Assembly (NCBI GenBank): GCA_016180275.1
Contig: JACPBN010000034.1
Location: 1 to 12,107, forward strand
From: Candidatus Woesearchaeota archaeon
GTDB lineage: Archaea; Nanobdellota; Nanobdellia; Woesearchaeales; UBA10200
Direction of reading: 5' to 3'
DNA length: 12,107 bases
A program made the position numbers and the translations under genes. The first letter of the stretch is position 1, and the number at the start of each line of letters is the position of its first letter. The notes under the pieces were generated by a model that had not been told where the DNA came from, made no database searches, and saw only the letters and a program-made list of their open reading frames with translations. Shown piece by piece: positions 1 to 6,045 of the stretch.

Positions 1-6
1 ATTTAA

Positions 7-231
7 AGTATGTGCATAGTGATAATTTACGAAGCAGCTGCCGCAGTTGGCACTGGCATCGTTCATATGAAGAGTTGCTCCTCCTCTACAATCAGTTAAT
101 AGTTATGATACTAAAAAAGCATAACGTGTTATGTTATTTGCAGTGTAATTAGTTGGATTTGCCCGTCGCAACTTGGCTTTTTATTGTAGATTTGCGCCAA
201 CTAAATTGGCGGCAGCTGCTATGCACATACT
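7..231 (+). repeat. Structured intergenic element, copy E1
   Basis: First of three copies of a long self-complementary element, written in the orientation used here as the conserved strand. An outer 13-bp perfect helix pairs 7-19 with 219-231. An AGCAG-type helix pairs 33-44 with 209-220. A third helix pairs 45-51 with 196-202, leaving an A-rich 3' bulge (203-208, AAATTG). The core helix pairs AGTTGC (73-78) with GCAACT (168-173). The region inside the core holds the conserved blocks CTCCTCTAC (81-89), a CATAACGTGTTATG block (119-134) and TTTGCCCGTCGCAACTT (158-174). Unlike E2 and E3, E1 has the extra outer helix 7-19/219-231, separated on its 5' side by 13 unpaired bases. It could be a structured RNA gene or a DNA hairpin element. 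The structure is read directly; the function is unknown. Left flank is cut by the window edge. Confidence 0.8.
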
Positions 232-264
232 ATTTAAATAACTCTAAGCCTGATCATTGTATAG

Positions 265-272
265 ATTTATAT
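265..272 (+). promoter_or_regulatory. TATA box for the 46-aa membrane protein gene
   Basis: TTTATATA lies about 55 bp upstream of the ATG at 324. An archaeal start site about 25 bp downstream would fall near 295, giving a leader of roughly 30 nt that contains the strong Shine-Dalgarno GGAGTGAT (311-318). A second TATA-like palindrome, TATTTAAATA, sits at 231-240 on the edge of E1. The sequence is AT-rich, so this is a plausible but unproven assignment. Confidence 0.45.
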
Positions 273-323
273 AGTATTATTTATTTTGACGGAATATTAG
301 AGCATTATATGGAGTGATGCAAG

Positions 324-464
324 ATGGCAAAAAAATCTGAGAATTTTTTCAGCAAGAATAAAGCTAAGATAATAATTTTGGGAGTAATAGTAGTTCTGCT
401 CTTAATCTTTTTTTTGATAGGGACATTATCTAGCGGAAAGAACTTAAACTATATTCCTGTTTAG
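324..464 (+). CDS. Small single-pass membrane protein, 46 aa, unknown function
   Basis: The ORF has 46 codons with an ATG-GCA start preceded at good spacing by GGAGTGAT (311-318), a near-perfect match to the archaeal anti-Shine-Dalgarno, which is the main reason to call it a gene. The N-terminus is hydrophilic and lysine-rich (MAKKSENFFSKNKAK). A hydrophobic stretch of about 19 residues follows (roughly 16-34, IIILGVIVVLLLIFFLIG) and then a short polar tail. This predicts one membrane helix with the N-terminus inside by the positive-inside rule, or an uncleaved signal anchor. It lies between element E1 and the 3' end of the convergent acyltransferase gene, 58 bp apart. I do not recognise a family. 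It might be a small partner of the surface-glycan machinery, but nothing in the sequence shows that. Confidence 0.6.
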   Translation: MAKKSENFFSKNKAKIIILGVIVVLLLIFFLIGTLSSGKNLNYIPV

Positions 465-522
465 CGATTAGATAGATAATATTTTCTACAGATATTAATA
501 ACTTTTTCATAAATTGATAGTG

Positions 523-1968
523 TTAGAACTGGAAATAAATGAATGGATTTGCCTGCGTCGGAGCAAGGAAGAAAAGTGACAAACATGCAAGAAATAAATA
601 GATTCCCCAATAAAAATTATCTTGCGAGGATATCTTATCAAATATATCTCTGTTAAATATAGTGTAGATATGCAGTATTATAAATAGTATTATAAATATA
701 AATGAGAGCTGGTATGACGTCCATAATACAGATAATTCCGCAGATACATCTGTAAGATCAAATGTAATGTATTTTATGATGGAATAAGATAAGTATTCGG
801 TCTTAGATATCCTAAAAATCAGCCATCCCAGAAAAACAAAATATTGGGTTATGATAAGATGCAAATATTTTCTAACTCCGCCTAACCAATATAACATGTT
901 AATTTTAAGATCTTGAGAAAGCTTATGTGCAGCGAGAAGAAATCCCTGATAAGCTCCCCACACTAGAAAATTCCATGCTGCCCCATGCCATAACCCTCCC
1001 AGAATCATGGTTATCATTAGATAGATATACGTCATTATTTTGCCGTTTCTGTTTCCGCCCAATGAGATATATAGATAATCTCTTAGCCAAGTCGAAAGCG
1101 AGATATGCCATCTTTTCCAGAATTCCGAGACATTTAAGGAAAGATATGGCTTGTCAAAATTTATCTTTATGTATATCCCCAAGATTCGTGCCAAGCCTAT
1201 CGCAATATCAGAATAGCCTGAAAAATCACAATAGATTTGTATGCCAAACCCAAGGGCGCCCAGCATGATAGGCACACTTCCTGTAAATTTAGTAGGATCT
1301 GCGAAGAATTGATTTACAAAAATAGCAATATTATCTGCAAAAACAACTTTTTTTACCAAACCCCAGCATACAAGGGTTAGGCCATATTTGAAATTTTCAG
1401 GGATAAAACTGATTTTTTTCTTTAGCTGGGGCAGAAAATCCCTGGCCCTTACTATCGGGCCGGCAACAAGATGCGGAAAGAATGTGATAAACATTGCATA
1501 ATCTATGAGTGATTTGCATGGCTTAAGCTTTCTTTGATAGATGTCAAAAGTATAGCTTAATGACTCAAACGTATAAAATGATATCCCTATCGGCAATATG
1601 ATGTTAAGGGTAGGAAAGCTAAACCCTGTCTTTAAGATAGCGCCAGAATAATTCATTATTTCTATGAAGAAATTGGTATATTTGAAGATGCTGAGCATAC
1701 CAAGATTGGCTATTAAGCTGATTATAAAGTAGAATTTTCTTTTTGCATCATTTTTAGTTAATGCTATTATCTTGCCTAAGTAATAATCCATGACAATAGA
1801 TATCAATAAAAGCACGAACAATTTTCCGCTGGAATAAAAATAGAAGTATATGCTGGCAAGAATGATAAAGATATGCTGGTATTTGCGGTTTTTTATAATT
1901 AGTAAAGATACAACAACTATTATAAAAAAATAAAGAAAAGTTAAGCTATTGAATAATATGGTAATCAC
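523..1968 (-). CDS. MBOAT-family membrane O-acyltransferase (AlgI/DltB-like)
   Basis: This 481-residue polytopic membrane protein of the MBOAT family would transfer an acyl group, commonly acetyl, across the membrane to a surface glycan. Family hallmarks are clear: an N-terminal FNS..F..FF start, AGPIVRARDFLPQ (169-181), DFSGYSDIAIGLARILGI (248-265), WKRWHISLSTWLRDYLYI (284-301, His288) and GGLWHGAAWNF (324-334) with the catalytic His328. The C-terminus NPFIYFQF is typical of AlgI relatives, so the protein is full length. The start is GTG at 1968, overlapping the upstream SGNH gene by 23 bp; GGTGAT lies right at this GTG, so translational coupling is likely. The pairing with the SGNH protein mirrors bacterial glycan O-acetylation modules (alginate, teichoic acid D-alanylation, polysaccharide acetylation). 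The acyl donor and acceptor cannot be read from sequence. Family call is firm. Confidence 0.93.
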   Translation of the reverse strand: MITILFNSLTFLYFFIIVVVSLLIIKNRKYQHIFIILASIYFYFYSSGKLFVLLLISIVMDYYLGKIIALTKNDAKRKFYFIISLIANLGMLSIFKYTNFFIEIMNYSGAILKTGFSFPTLNIILPIGISFYTFESLSYTFDIYQRKLKPCKSLIDYAMFITFFPHLVAGPIVRARDFLPQLKKKISFIPENFKYGLTLVCWGLVKKVVFADNIAIFVNQFFADPTKFTGSVPIMLGALGFGIQIYCDFSGYSDIAIGLARILGIYIKINFDKPYLSLNVSEFWKRWHISLSTWLRDYLYISLGGNRNGKIMTYIYLMITMILGGLWHGAAWNFLVWGAYQGFLLAAHKLSQDLKINMLYWLGGVRKYLHLIITQYFVFLGWLIFRISKTEYLSYSIIKYITFDLTDVSAELSVLWTSYQLSFIFIILFIILHIYTIFNRDIFDKISSQDNFYWGIYLFLACLSLFFLAPTQANPFIYFQF

Positions 1969-2926
1969 CGCTTATAATATTAAATGCCAATTTTTGCCTG
2001 CCGACCGAATTAAGGTGTGTTAGGTCAGTAAAGTCATCTTTTGCAAAGTCATCCTGGAGGTTTAATAAGGTAAAATTATACTTTTGAGATAGGAGTGACA
2101 GATAGCTGTGATAATTCTGCAAGGAATCTGCCCCTAATGTATCAGTTAATAATGGATTTAATGGCATCTGCACCACAATAACCTGCAGTTTATTATTTGA
2201 TAATATTTCTAGAAAGTGGCCAAATATATCCAATTGCCTCTTGCTGCTTTTATTGATGTCAAACATACCTATTACAGCAGAATCATTTAATTTTTTATCA
2301 AGCTGTGAGGCAGGCTGATTTTCAGTATAGATATAAGGGTCTTTAAAGTTATTGGGATTTGTGCGTAATTGGGTTTTACTGGAAAATGAATTGAGCAGTC
2401 CAAGAAAATATTGAAGGACAAACTTTCTTTTATAAAGCGCTTTGTCAAAAGGCAGCATAAATAAAAGCTCTTTTTCATCTTTAGTCAGGGCATTATCCAT
2501 AAATTTGTCTATAACTATGCCTTTCCTGTTATTCATAAAAAAAAATAAGTCATTGTTCTTATTGACTCCTTCATAAAAGAATAAAGGTGAGACGCCTATA
2601 ACAATAGCTTTAGGATTTGTTGCGGTTAATAAAAAGGATATCGGCATTATTTGGCTGGGGATTATGCCTTCTACAGCCAGATTAAAGCATTCTGAATTAT
2701 TTAGTTTTGATTCGATTAAGAGGCAGCTTATATCCTCTCTGATCTGGCTATCGCCTATAAATATTAAGCTGCCTTCAGGAAGAGTGTCGAATTTGTTTAA
2801 TACTGCTATAAATCGGTTGTTTGTTGCCCCAAATTGCTTAAAAGAAGAGATAAACCCTAAATAGATTAAGCTAGTTATGATAAGTATTATTATAGGCATG
2901 ATAAAGATGATTATTTTTTTGTTCAT
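1946..2926 (-). CDS. Membrane-anchored SGNH-hydrolase-like protein, MBOAT partner
   Basis: The protein has 326 residues, with one N-terminal membrane anchor (about 4-26) and an extracytoplasmic domain. IFIGDSQIRED (55-65) carries the GDS nucleophile motif with Ser60. NLAVEG (82-87) looks like the next SGNH block. DLTHLNSVG (301-309) supplies the C-terminal DxxH pair (Asp301, His304). The layout resembles AlgJ/AlgX- and DltD-type partners of MBOAT proteins, which pass or hydrolyse the acyl group on the outer face. Its 3' end overlaps the MBOAT gene by 23 bp, so both are one operon. A TATA-like box at 2983-2990 probably starts transcription; upstream of the ATG only a weak GAGAG purine stretch is seen. 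Alternative: a DltD-like protein without enzymatic activity. The fold is fairly sure from the two motifs; the substrate is unknown. Confidence 0.8.
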   Translation of the reverse strand: MNKKIIIFIMPIIILIITSLIYLGFISSFKQFGATNNRFIAVLNKFDTLPEGSLIFIGDSQIREDISCLLIESKLNNSECFNLAVEGIIPSQIMPISFLLTATNPKAIVIGVSPLFFYEGVNKNNDLFFFMNNRKGIVIDKFMDNALTKDEKELLFMLPFDKALYKRKFVLQYFLGLLNSFSSKTQLRTNPNNFKDPYIYTENQPASQLDKKLNDSAVIGMFDINKSSKRQLDIFGHFLEILSNNKLQVIVVQMPLNPLLTDTLGADSLQNYHSYLSLLSQKYNFTLLNLQDDFAKDDFTDLTHLNSVGRQKLAFNIISGDYHIIQ

Positions 2927-2982
2927 GTACTCTCTCTGATAATTAGATTAGTCCTATTTGCAATAACTCTTATTAAGATTAA

Positions 2983-2990
2983 CTTTATAT
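2983..2990 (-). promoter_or_regulatory. TATA box for the SGNH-MBOAT pair
   Basis: On the minus strand this reads ATATAAAG, about 60 bp upstream of the ATG at 2926. A start site about 26 bp downstream would give a leader of roughly 33 nt. It separates transcription of the acylation pair from the epimerase gene upstream, together with the hairpin at 3027-3040. It is called from position and composition only. Confidence 0.4.
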
Positions 2991-3026
2991 TTGGTAAGAT
3001 AACCTTAATATTAAATTATATTATCA

Positions 3027-3040
3027 GGCTCAAAAGAGCC
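3027..3040 (-). terminator. Small hairpin after the epimerase gene
   Basis: GGCTC-AAAA-GAGCC forms a perfect 5-bp stem with a 4-base loop, 9 bases beyond the epimerase stop codon and followed in the direction of transcription by a very AT-rich stretch. It may be a terminator or a 3'-end stabilising hairpin. Archaeal terminators usually rely on T-tracts rather than stems, so confidence is low. Confidence 0.3.
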
Positions 3041-3049
3041 AGGATTTTC

Positions 3050-4084
3050 TTAAAAAAGAGTTTCATTTGCCATGGTCCACTCAACCAATTTCTTAACGCC
3101 TTCTCTAGGATCAACAACAGGCTTCCATCCAAGCTCTTTTTTTGCTTTGGAAGTGTCTGCGCTAAAAACTTTCTGGTCGCTAGGGCGCCAGTCTGCAAAT
3201 TTAATTTCGCTTCGTTTGCCTGTAAATTTTTGCAATAGCTCAAGCAGTTCCAATAATGACAAGGTATAATCCTGGCCGCCGCCCATGCAGTAAACCCCAT
3301 GCTTAAATCTGCTGGAAACAAATTTATCATATGCCTGTATCAAGTCTGTGACAAATAAGCAATCTCTTACCTGCTTGCCATCACCATAGATAGTAATTGG
3401 CTTGCCAGTTATCGTTGCGATTGCAAACCATGCCAGCCATCCCTGGTCAGCAAACCCAAATTGCCTTGTCCCATAGATGCAGCTCATACGAAAGACTCCT
3501 GTCTTCAACCCATACATATGATGATAATCCTGCATATAGATATCTCCTGTCAATTTGGAGCTCCCATATGGCGTGTGCTCGCAGAGATCAATTGAGAAAT
3601 TCTCTTTTATTCCTGCAGCAAACTTTTTTTCAAATGAATATCTTTTGTCATGTTCAACAACTCCCACATTATTCACATTGTTGCCAAACACCTTGTTTGT
3701 TGAGCAATAGACTATGTTTTTGACATTATTCTTCCTGCATGATTCCAGGACATTAAATGTCCCGACAGCATTTGTTGTAAAATCAGTCTCAGGATCTGTC
3801 ATTGAAGTAGTGACTGCTGTCTGCGCAGCTGTATGGAATACTGTATCAACATCTTTAAAATAAGGAAGGATTTTTGCTGAGTTCCTTATATCCTCTTTCA
3901 CAAGAGTTATGTTTTTTATTTTTTTTAGAAAATTCCATGTATAGTCAAGCTCATGATTGCCCTGCTTCAGTAATTTTGCACGAGATAAATTGTCTATTAC
4001 GATTACATCATTGCCTTTAGAAGCATAATATTCTGCAACATTGCTTCCTATAAAGCCTGCGCCGCCTGTTACCAATATTTTCAT
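3050..4084 (-). CDS. NAD-dependent nucleotide-sugar epimerase, CDP-paratose/tyvelose 2-epimerase-like (extended SDR)
   Basis: This 344-residue extended short-chain dehydrogenase acts on nucleotide sugars in the cytoplasm. The NAD-binding GGAGFIG is at 7-13, with Asp31 closing the first beta-alpha-beta unit. The catalytic triad is visible as STNKVFG (Thr129) and YGSSK (Tyr173, Lys177). The substrate half is distinctive: SKLTGDIYMQDYHHMYGLKT, then CIYGTRQFG followed by ADQGWLAWF (202-220), and YGDGKQVRDCLFVTDL (233-248). The GTRQFG...DQGW.AWF pattern matches CDP-tyvelose/paratose 2-epimerases (TyvE/RfbE type) better than UDP-glucose 4-epimerases. The start ATG is preceded by purine-rich stretches (AGAGG, GGAG) and by a TATA box at 4129-4136. 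None of the other CDP-dideoxyhexose pathway genes (CDP-glucose synthase, 4,6-dehydratase, E1/E3 dehydratase) are in the window, so a C2-epimerase working on another nucleotide sugar is quite possible. Confidence 0.85.
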   Translation of the reverse strand: MKILVTGGAGFIGSNVAEYYASKGNDVIVIDNLSRAKLLKQGNHELDYTWNFLKKIKNITLVKEDIRNSAKILPYFKDVDTVFHTAAQTAVTTSMTDPETDFTTNAVGTFNVLESCRKNNVKNIVYCSTNKVFGNNVNNVGVVEHDKRYSFEKKFAAGIKENFSIDLCEHTPYGSSKLTGDIYMQDYHHMYGLKTGVFRMSCIYGTRQFGFADQGWLAWFAIATITGKPITIYGDGKQVRDCLFVTDLIQAYDKFVSSRFKHGVYCMGGGQDYTLSLLELLELLQKFTGKRSEIKFADWRPSDQKVFSADTSKAKKELGWKPVVDPREGVKKLVEWTMANETLF

Positions 4085-4128
4085 TTTTTAAGCCTCTTTG
4101 GTCTCCATTTGTATCTTTTTCAGAAACA

Positions 4129-4136
4129 TATTTAAA
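4129..4136 (-). promoter_or_regulatory. TATA box for the epimerase, possibly bidirectional
   Basis: On the minus strand this reads TTTAAATA, a textbook archaeal TATA box, about 49 bp from the epimerase ATG, giving a leader of about 20-25 nt. The core is nearly palindromic (ATATTTAAAT), so it could also fire rightwards. A rightward start near 4159 would lie about 17 bp before the outer helix of element E2 at 4176. The box near E3 (7721-7728) has the same spacing. Confidence 0.5.
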
Positions 4137-4175
4137 TTTTGTCTTTTTTAGTATGTATTAAACTCCAATGATAAA

Positions 4176-4378
4176 AGCAGAGGCGTCATCTGCCAGCGAG
4201 CACTTGCAAGCATTATTTAAAGAGTTTCGGCTCCTCTACGCTTAGATATTCAATAGGATATTAGAAAAGCATTGCGTGTTATGTTGGCAAATGGTTATTA
4301 TAATAGCATTGCCCGCCGAAACTTATCAGGGTTAACATGATTTGTGCTCGCTAAAAAAGGGCAGATGACGCCTCTGCT
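4176..4378 (+). repeat. Structured intergenic element, copy E2
   Basis: This second copy has the same orientation as E1 and is the cleanest fold. A perfect 19-bp outer helix pairs 4176-4194 with 4360-4378. A perfect 9-bp helix pairs AGCGAGCAC (4195-4203) with GTGCTCGCT (4344-4352); the two helices stack on the 5' side and are separated on the 3' side by the bulge AAAAAAG (4353-4359). After an internal loop of about 19-20 nt on each side comes the core helix AGTTTCGG (4223-4230) with CCGAAACT (4316-4323). A possible small hairpin pairs ATATTC (4246-4251) with GGATAT (4256-4261). The conserved blocks are CTCCTCTACGCT (4231-4242), GCATTGCGTGTTATGTT (4269-4285) and the block at 4295-4315 ending GCATTGCCCG. 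It fills most of the 339-bp gap between the divergent epimerase and methyltransferase genes. Function unknown. Confidence 0.85.
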
Positions 4379-4423
4379 CTGCAAATATTAGCTTAATACA
4401 TATCTTTTTTAAGGAGATTGAAG

Positions 4424-5083
4424 ATGGCAAATGTTGATTCTTACAGTACCAAAGGAGTGTATGCAGGGAGATTAAAGGCTGCGCTTGAGATGCTTAAGGA
4501 AGCTTCTCCTAAAGTGCTGCTCGATATAGGGTGCAGAGATTTTGGATTGCAGGAAAAATTTTACAGGTATTCTGATAAGGTATATGTTGCTGATGTTGAC
4601 TACGGAGTTTTGCCTGCCGCGCTTAGGAGAGACGTATTTCCTGTAAATGCAGATGGATGCAAGCTTCCATTTAAAACAGAAAGCTTTGATGGTGTCCTGT
4701 TGGCTGAAGTGATTGAGCATGTCCCAAATGCTTTGGAAATGCTGAAAGAATGCAGCAGGGCATTAAAAAGAAACGGATACCTCATATTGACAACCCCTAA
4801 CAAACAGAGAATAGCAAGCTATATAAGAAAGCTTGCAGGCAGAGAGTACAGGCTGCCTTATCAGGTGCATGAAGGCCCTGGAGGCTGGCATGTGAGAGAG
4901 TATTCTAAAAAAGATCTCGAGAATGATTTGCATAAGGCAGGCTTTAAGGTTGTTTCATGGAAGAGCACATTTTTCGGCATAAGCTTTTCTGATAAGATTC
5001 CGTTGGGAACAATAAAGCATGCAAACAAGTTTTTAAAGTACAATGCAACATTGGCTGTATTAGCGCAAAAAGCTGAAATATAA
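4424..5083 (+). CDS. SAM-dependent class I methyltransferase (Methyltransf_11-like)
   Basis: This 219-residue soluble methyltransferase with a Rossmann fold probably methylates a sugar or lipid-linked glycan intermediate in the cytoplasm. Motif I is VLLDIGCRDFG (31-41). The acidic end of strand 2 is VYVADVD (53-59). The post-motif region FDGVLLAEVIEHVPN (88-102) and motif III LILTTPN (120-126) complete the SAM site. WHVREYSKKDL near 155-165 is the usual Methyltransf_11 C-terminal element. The ATG at 4424 is chosen over the in-frame TTG at 4418 because GGAGAT (4413-4418) is correctly spaced from it and because ATG-GCA recurs at other starts here. The stop is 25 bp before the next gene, so it heads a three-gene operon with the two glycosyltransferases. 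Element E2 ends 45 bp upstream; no convincing TATA box lies between. The acceptor is unknown. Confidence 0.87.
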   Translation: MANVDSYSTKGVYAGRLKAALEMLKEASPKVLLDIGCRDFGLQEKFYRYSDKVYVADVDYGVLPAALRRDVFPVNADGCKLPFKTESFDGVLLAEVIEHVPNALEMLKECSRALKRNGYLILTTPNKQRIASYIRKLAGREYRLPYQVHEGPGGWHVREYSKKDLENDLHKAGFKVVSWKSTFFGISFSDKIPLGTIKHANKFLKYNATLAVLAQKAEI

Positions 5084-5108
5084 TACAAAAGGTATAATAG
5101 AGGAATAA

Positions 5109-5996
5109 ATGATATCCATCTTAATAACAGCATACAAGGAGCCAGACACCATAGGCAAGGCGATTGAGGCATTTCTTAATGAGAAGATAAAAGATTCTGA
5201 GATTTTAGTTGCAGCGCCAGATGATGAAACATTAGCTGTCGTAAACAAATATGCAAAACGATATCATCAAGTAAAATCATTTAAGGATTCTGGAAATGGC
5301 AAGCCTGCAGCCTTGAACCTGCTCCTCAGCAATGCAAAAGGAGAGATTTTAGTATTAAGTGACGGAGATGTCTATATAAATCAGGATTCTGTCCAAAAAT
5401 TATTAAAGCATTTTGATGATGCAAAGATTGGAGCTGTGAGCGCAAGGCCCTTATCAATTAATCCAAAAGATAATATGTTAGGATATTGGTCACATTTATT
5501 GACAGATGCAGGAGCGCATAATGCAAGACTGGCAAGGGCTTCTTCAGGGAAATTTATTGTATGTACTGGATATCTCTATGCAATAAGGAATATTATAGAA
5601 AAAGTTCCGGAAGATGCTCTGGCAGATGATGCTGTCATCAGCTATATGATATGGAACAAAGGATATAAGATTGGTTATGAGCCTGAAGCAATTGTTTATG
5701 TCAAGTACCCTGCAAATTTTAATGACTGGATGCTTCAGAAGACAAGAAGCGCAGGCGGTTATACACAGCTTAAAAAGTATTTTGGCAGTAACTTTCCTCG
5801 CATGAGAAGCTTTGGAAGAGAGGTTTTTTTTGGATGGTACAGAGCATTAAGCTATGCAAAAACACCTAAGGAATTTTACTGGACAATAATGCTGTTTTTT
5901 GCAAGGCTTTATCTCTGGCTGAACATATTCATTAAGCTCAAGATAATGGGAAAAAGCTTTGCAGAAACATGGAAAAGGGTCGAAAGCACAAAATGA
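5109..5996 (+). CDS. Family 2 glycosyltransferase, membrane-associated
   Basis: This 295-residue inverting GT-A fold enzyme transfers sugars from nucleotide-sugar donors at the cytoplasmic face. It opens with ISILITAYKEPDTIGKAI (2-19), the classic GT2 nucleotide-binding strand. GKPAALN (64-70) precedes the metal-binding DGD (85-87, SDGDVYI). ALADDAVIS (170-178) supplies the acidic motif, and QKTRSAGG (210-217) takes the place of the QxxRW motif of processive GT2 enzymes, with Arg present but no Trp. The C-terminal 30-40 residues contain a hydrophobic segment (about 258-277) that likely contacts or spans the membrane. The start is ATG, with GAGG (5100-5103) upstream. It lies between the methyltransferase and the GT-C gene, so probably adds a residue to the same lipid-linked glycan. 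Donor sugar unknown. Confidence 0.88.
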   Translation: MISILITAYKEPDTIGKAIEAFLNEKIKDSEILVAAPDDETLAVVNKYAKRYHQVKSFKDSGNGKPAALNLLLSNAKGEILVLSDGDVYINQDSVQKLLKHFDDAKIGAVSARPLSINPKDNMLGYWSHLLTDAGAHNARLARASSGKFIVCTGYLYAIRNIIEKVPEDALADDAVISYMIWNKGYKIGYEPEAIVYVKYPANFNDWMLQKTRSAGGYTQLKKYFGSNFPRMRSFGREVFFGWYRALSYAKTPKEFYWTIMLFFARLYLWLNIFIKLKIMGKSFAETWKRVESTK

Positions 5997-6045
5997 GCCT
6001 CAGTTGATAAATAAATATATAAACCACTATATTTAAGGAGAAAAG

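Noticed and set aside
3016..3330. Minus-strand open frame overlapping the epimerase 3' end
   Set aside because: It is a shadow in another frame of the well-supported epimerase gene, with no domain-like sequence.
4176..4378. Riboswitch leader of the methyltransferase operon
   Set aside because: E2 could lie in a leader, but E3 is antisense in the corresponding orientation. Read on the other strand, the elements lie upstream of the TATA boxes rather than in the leaders.
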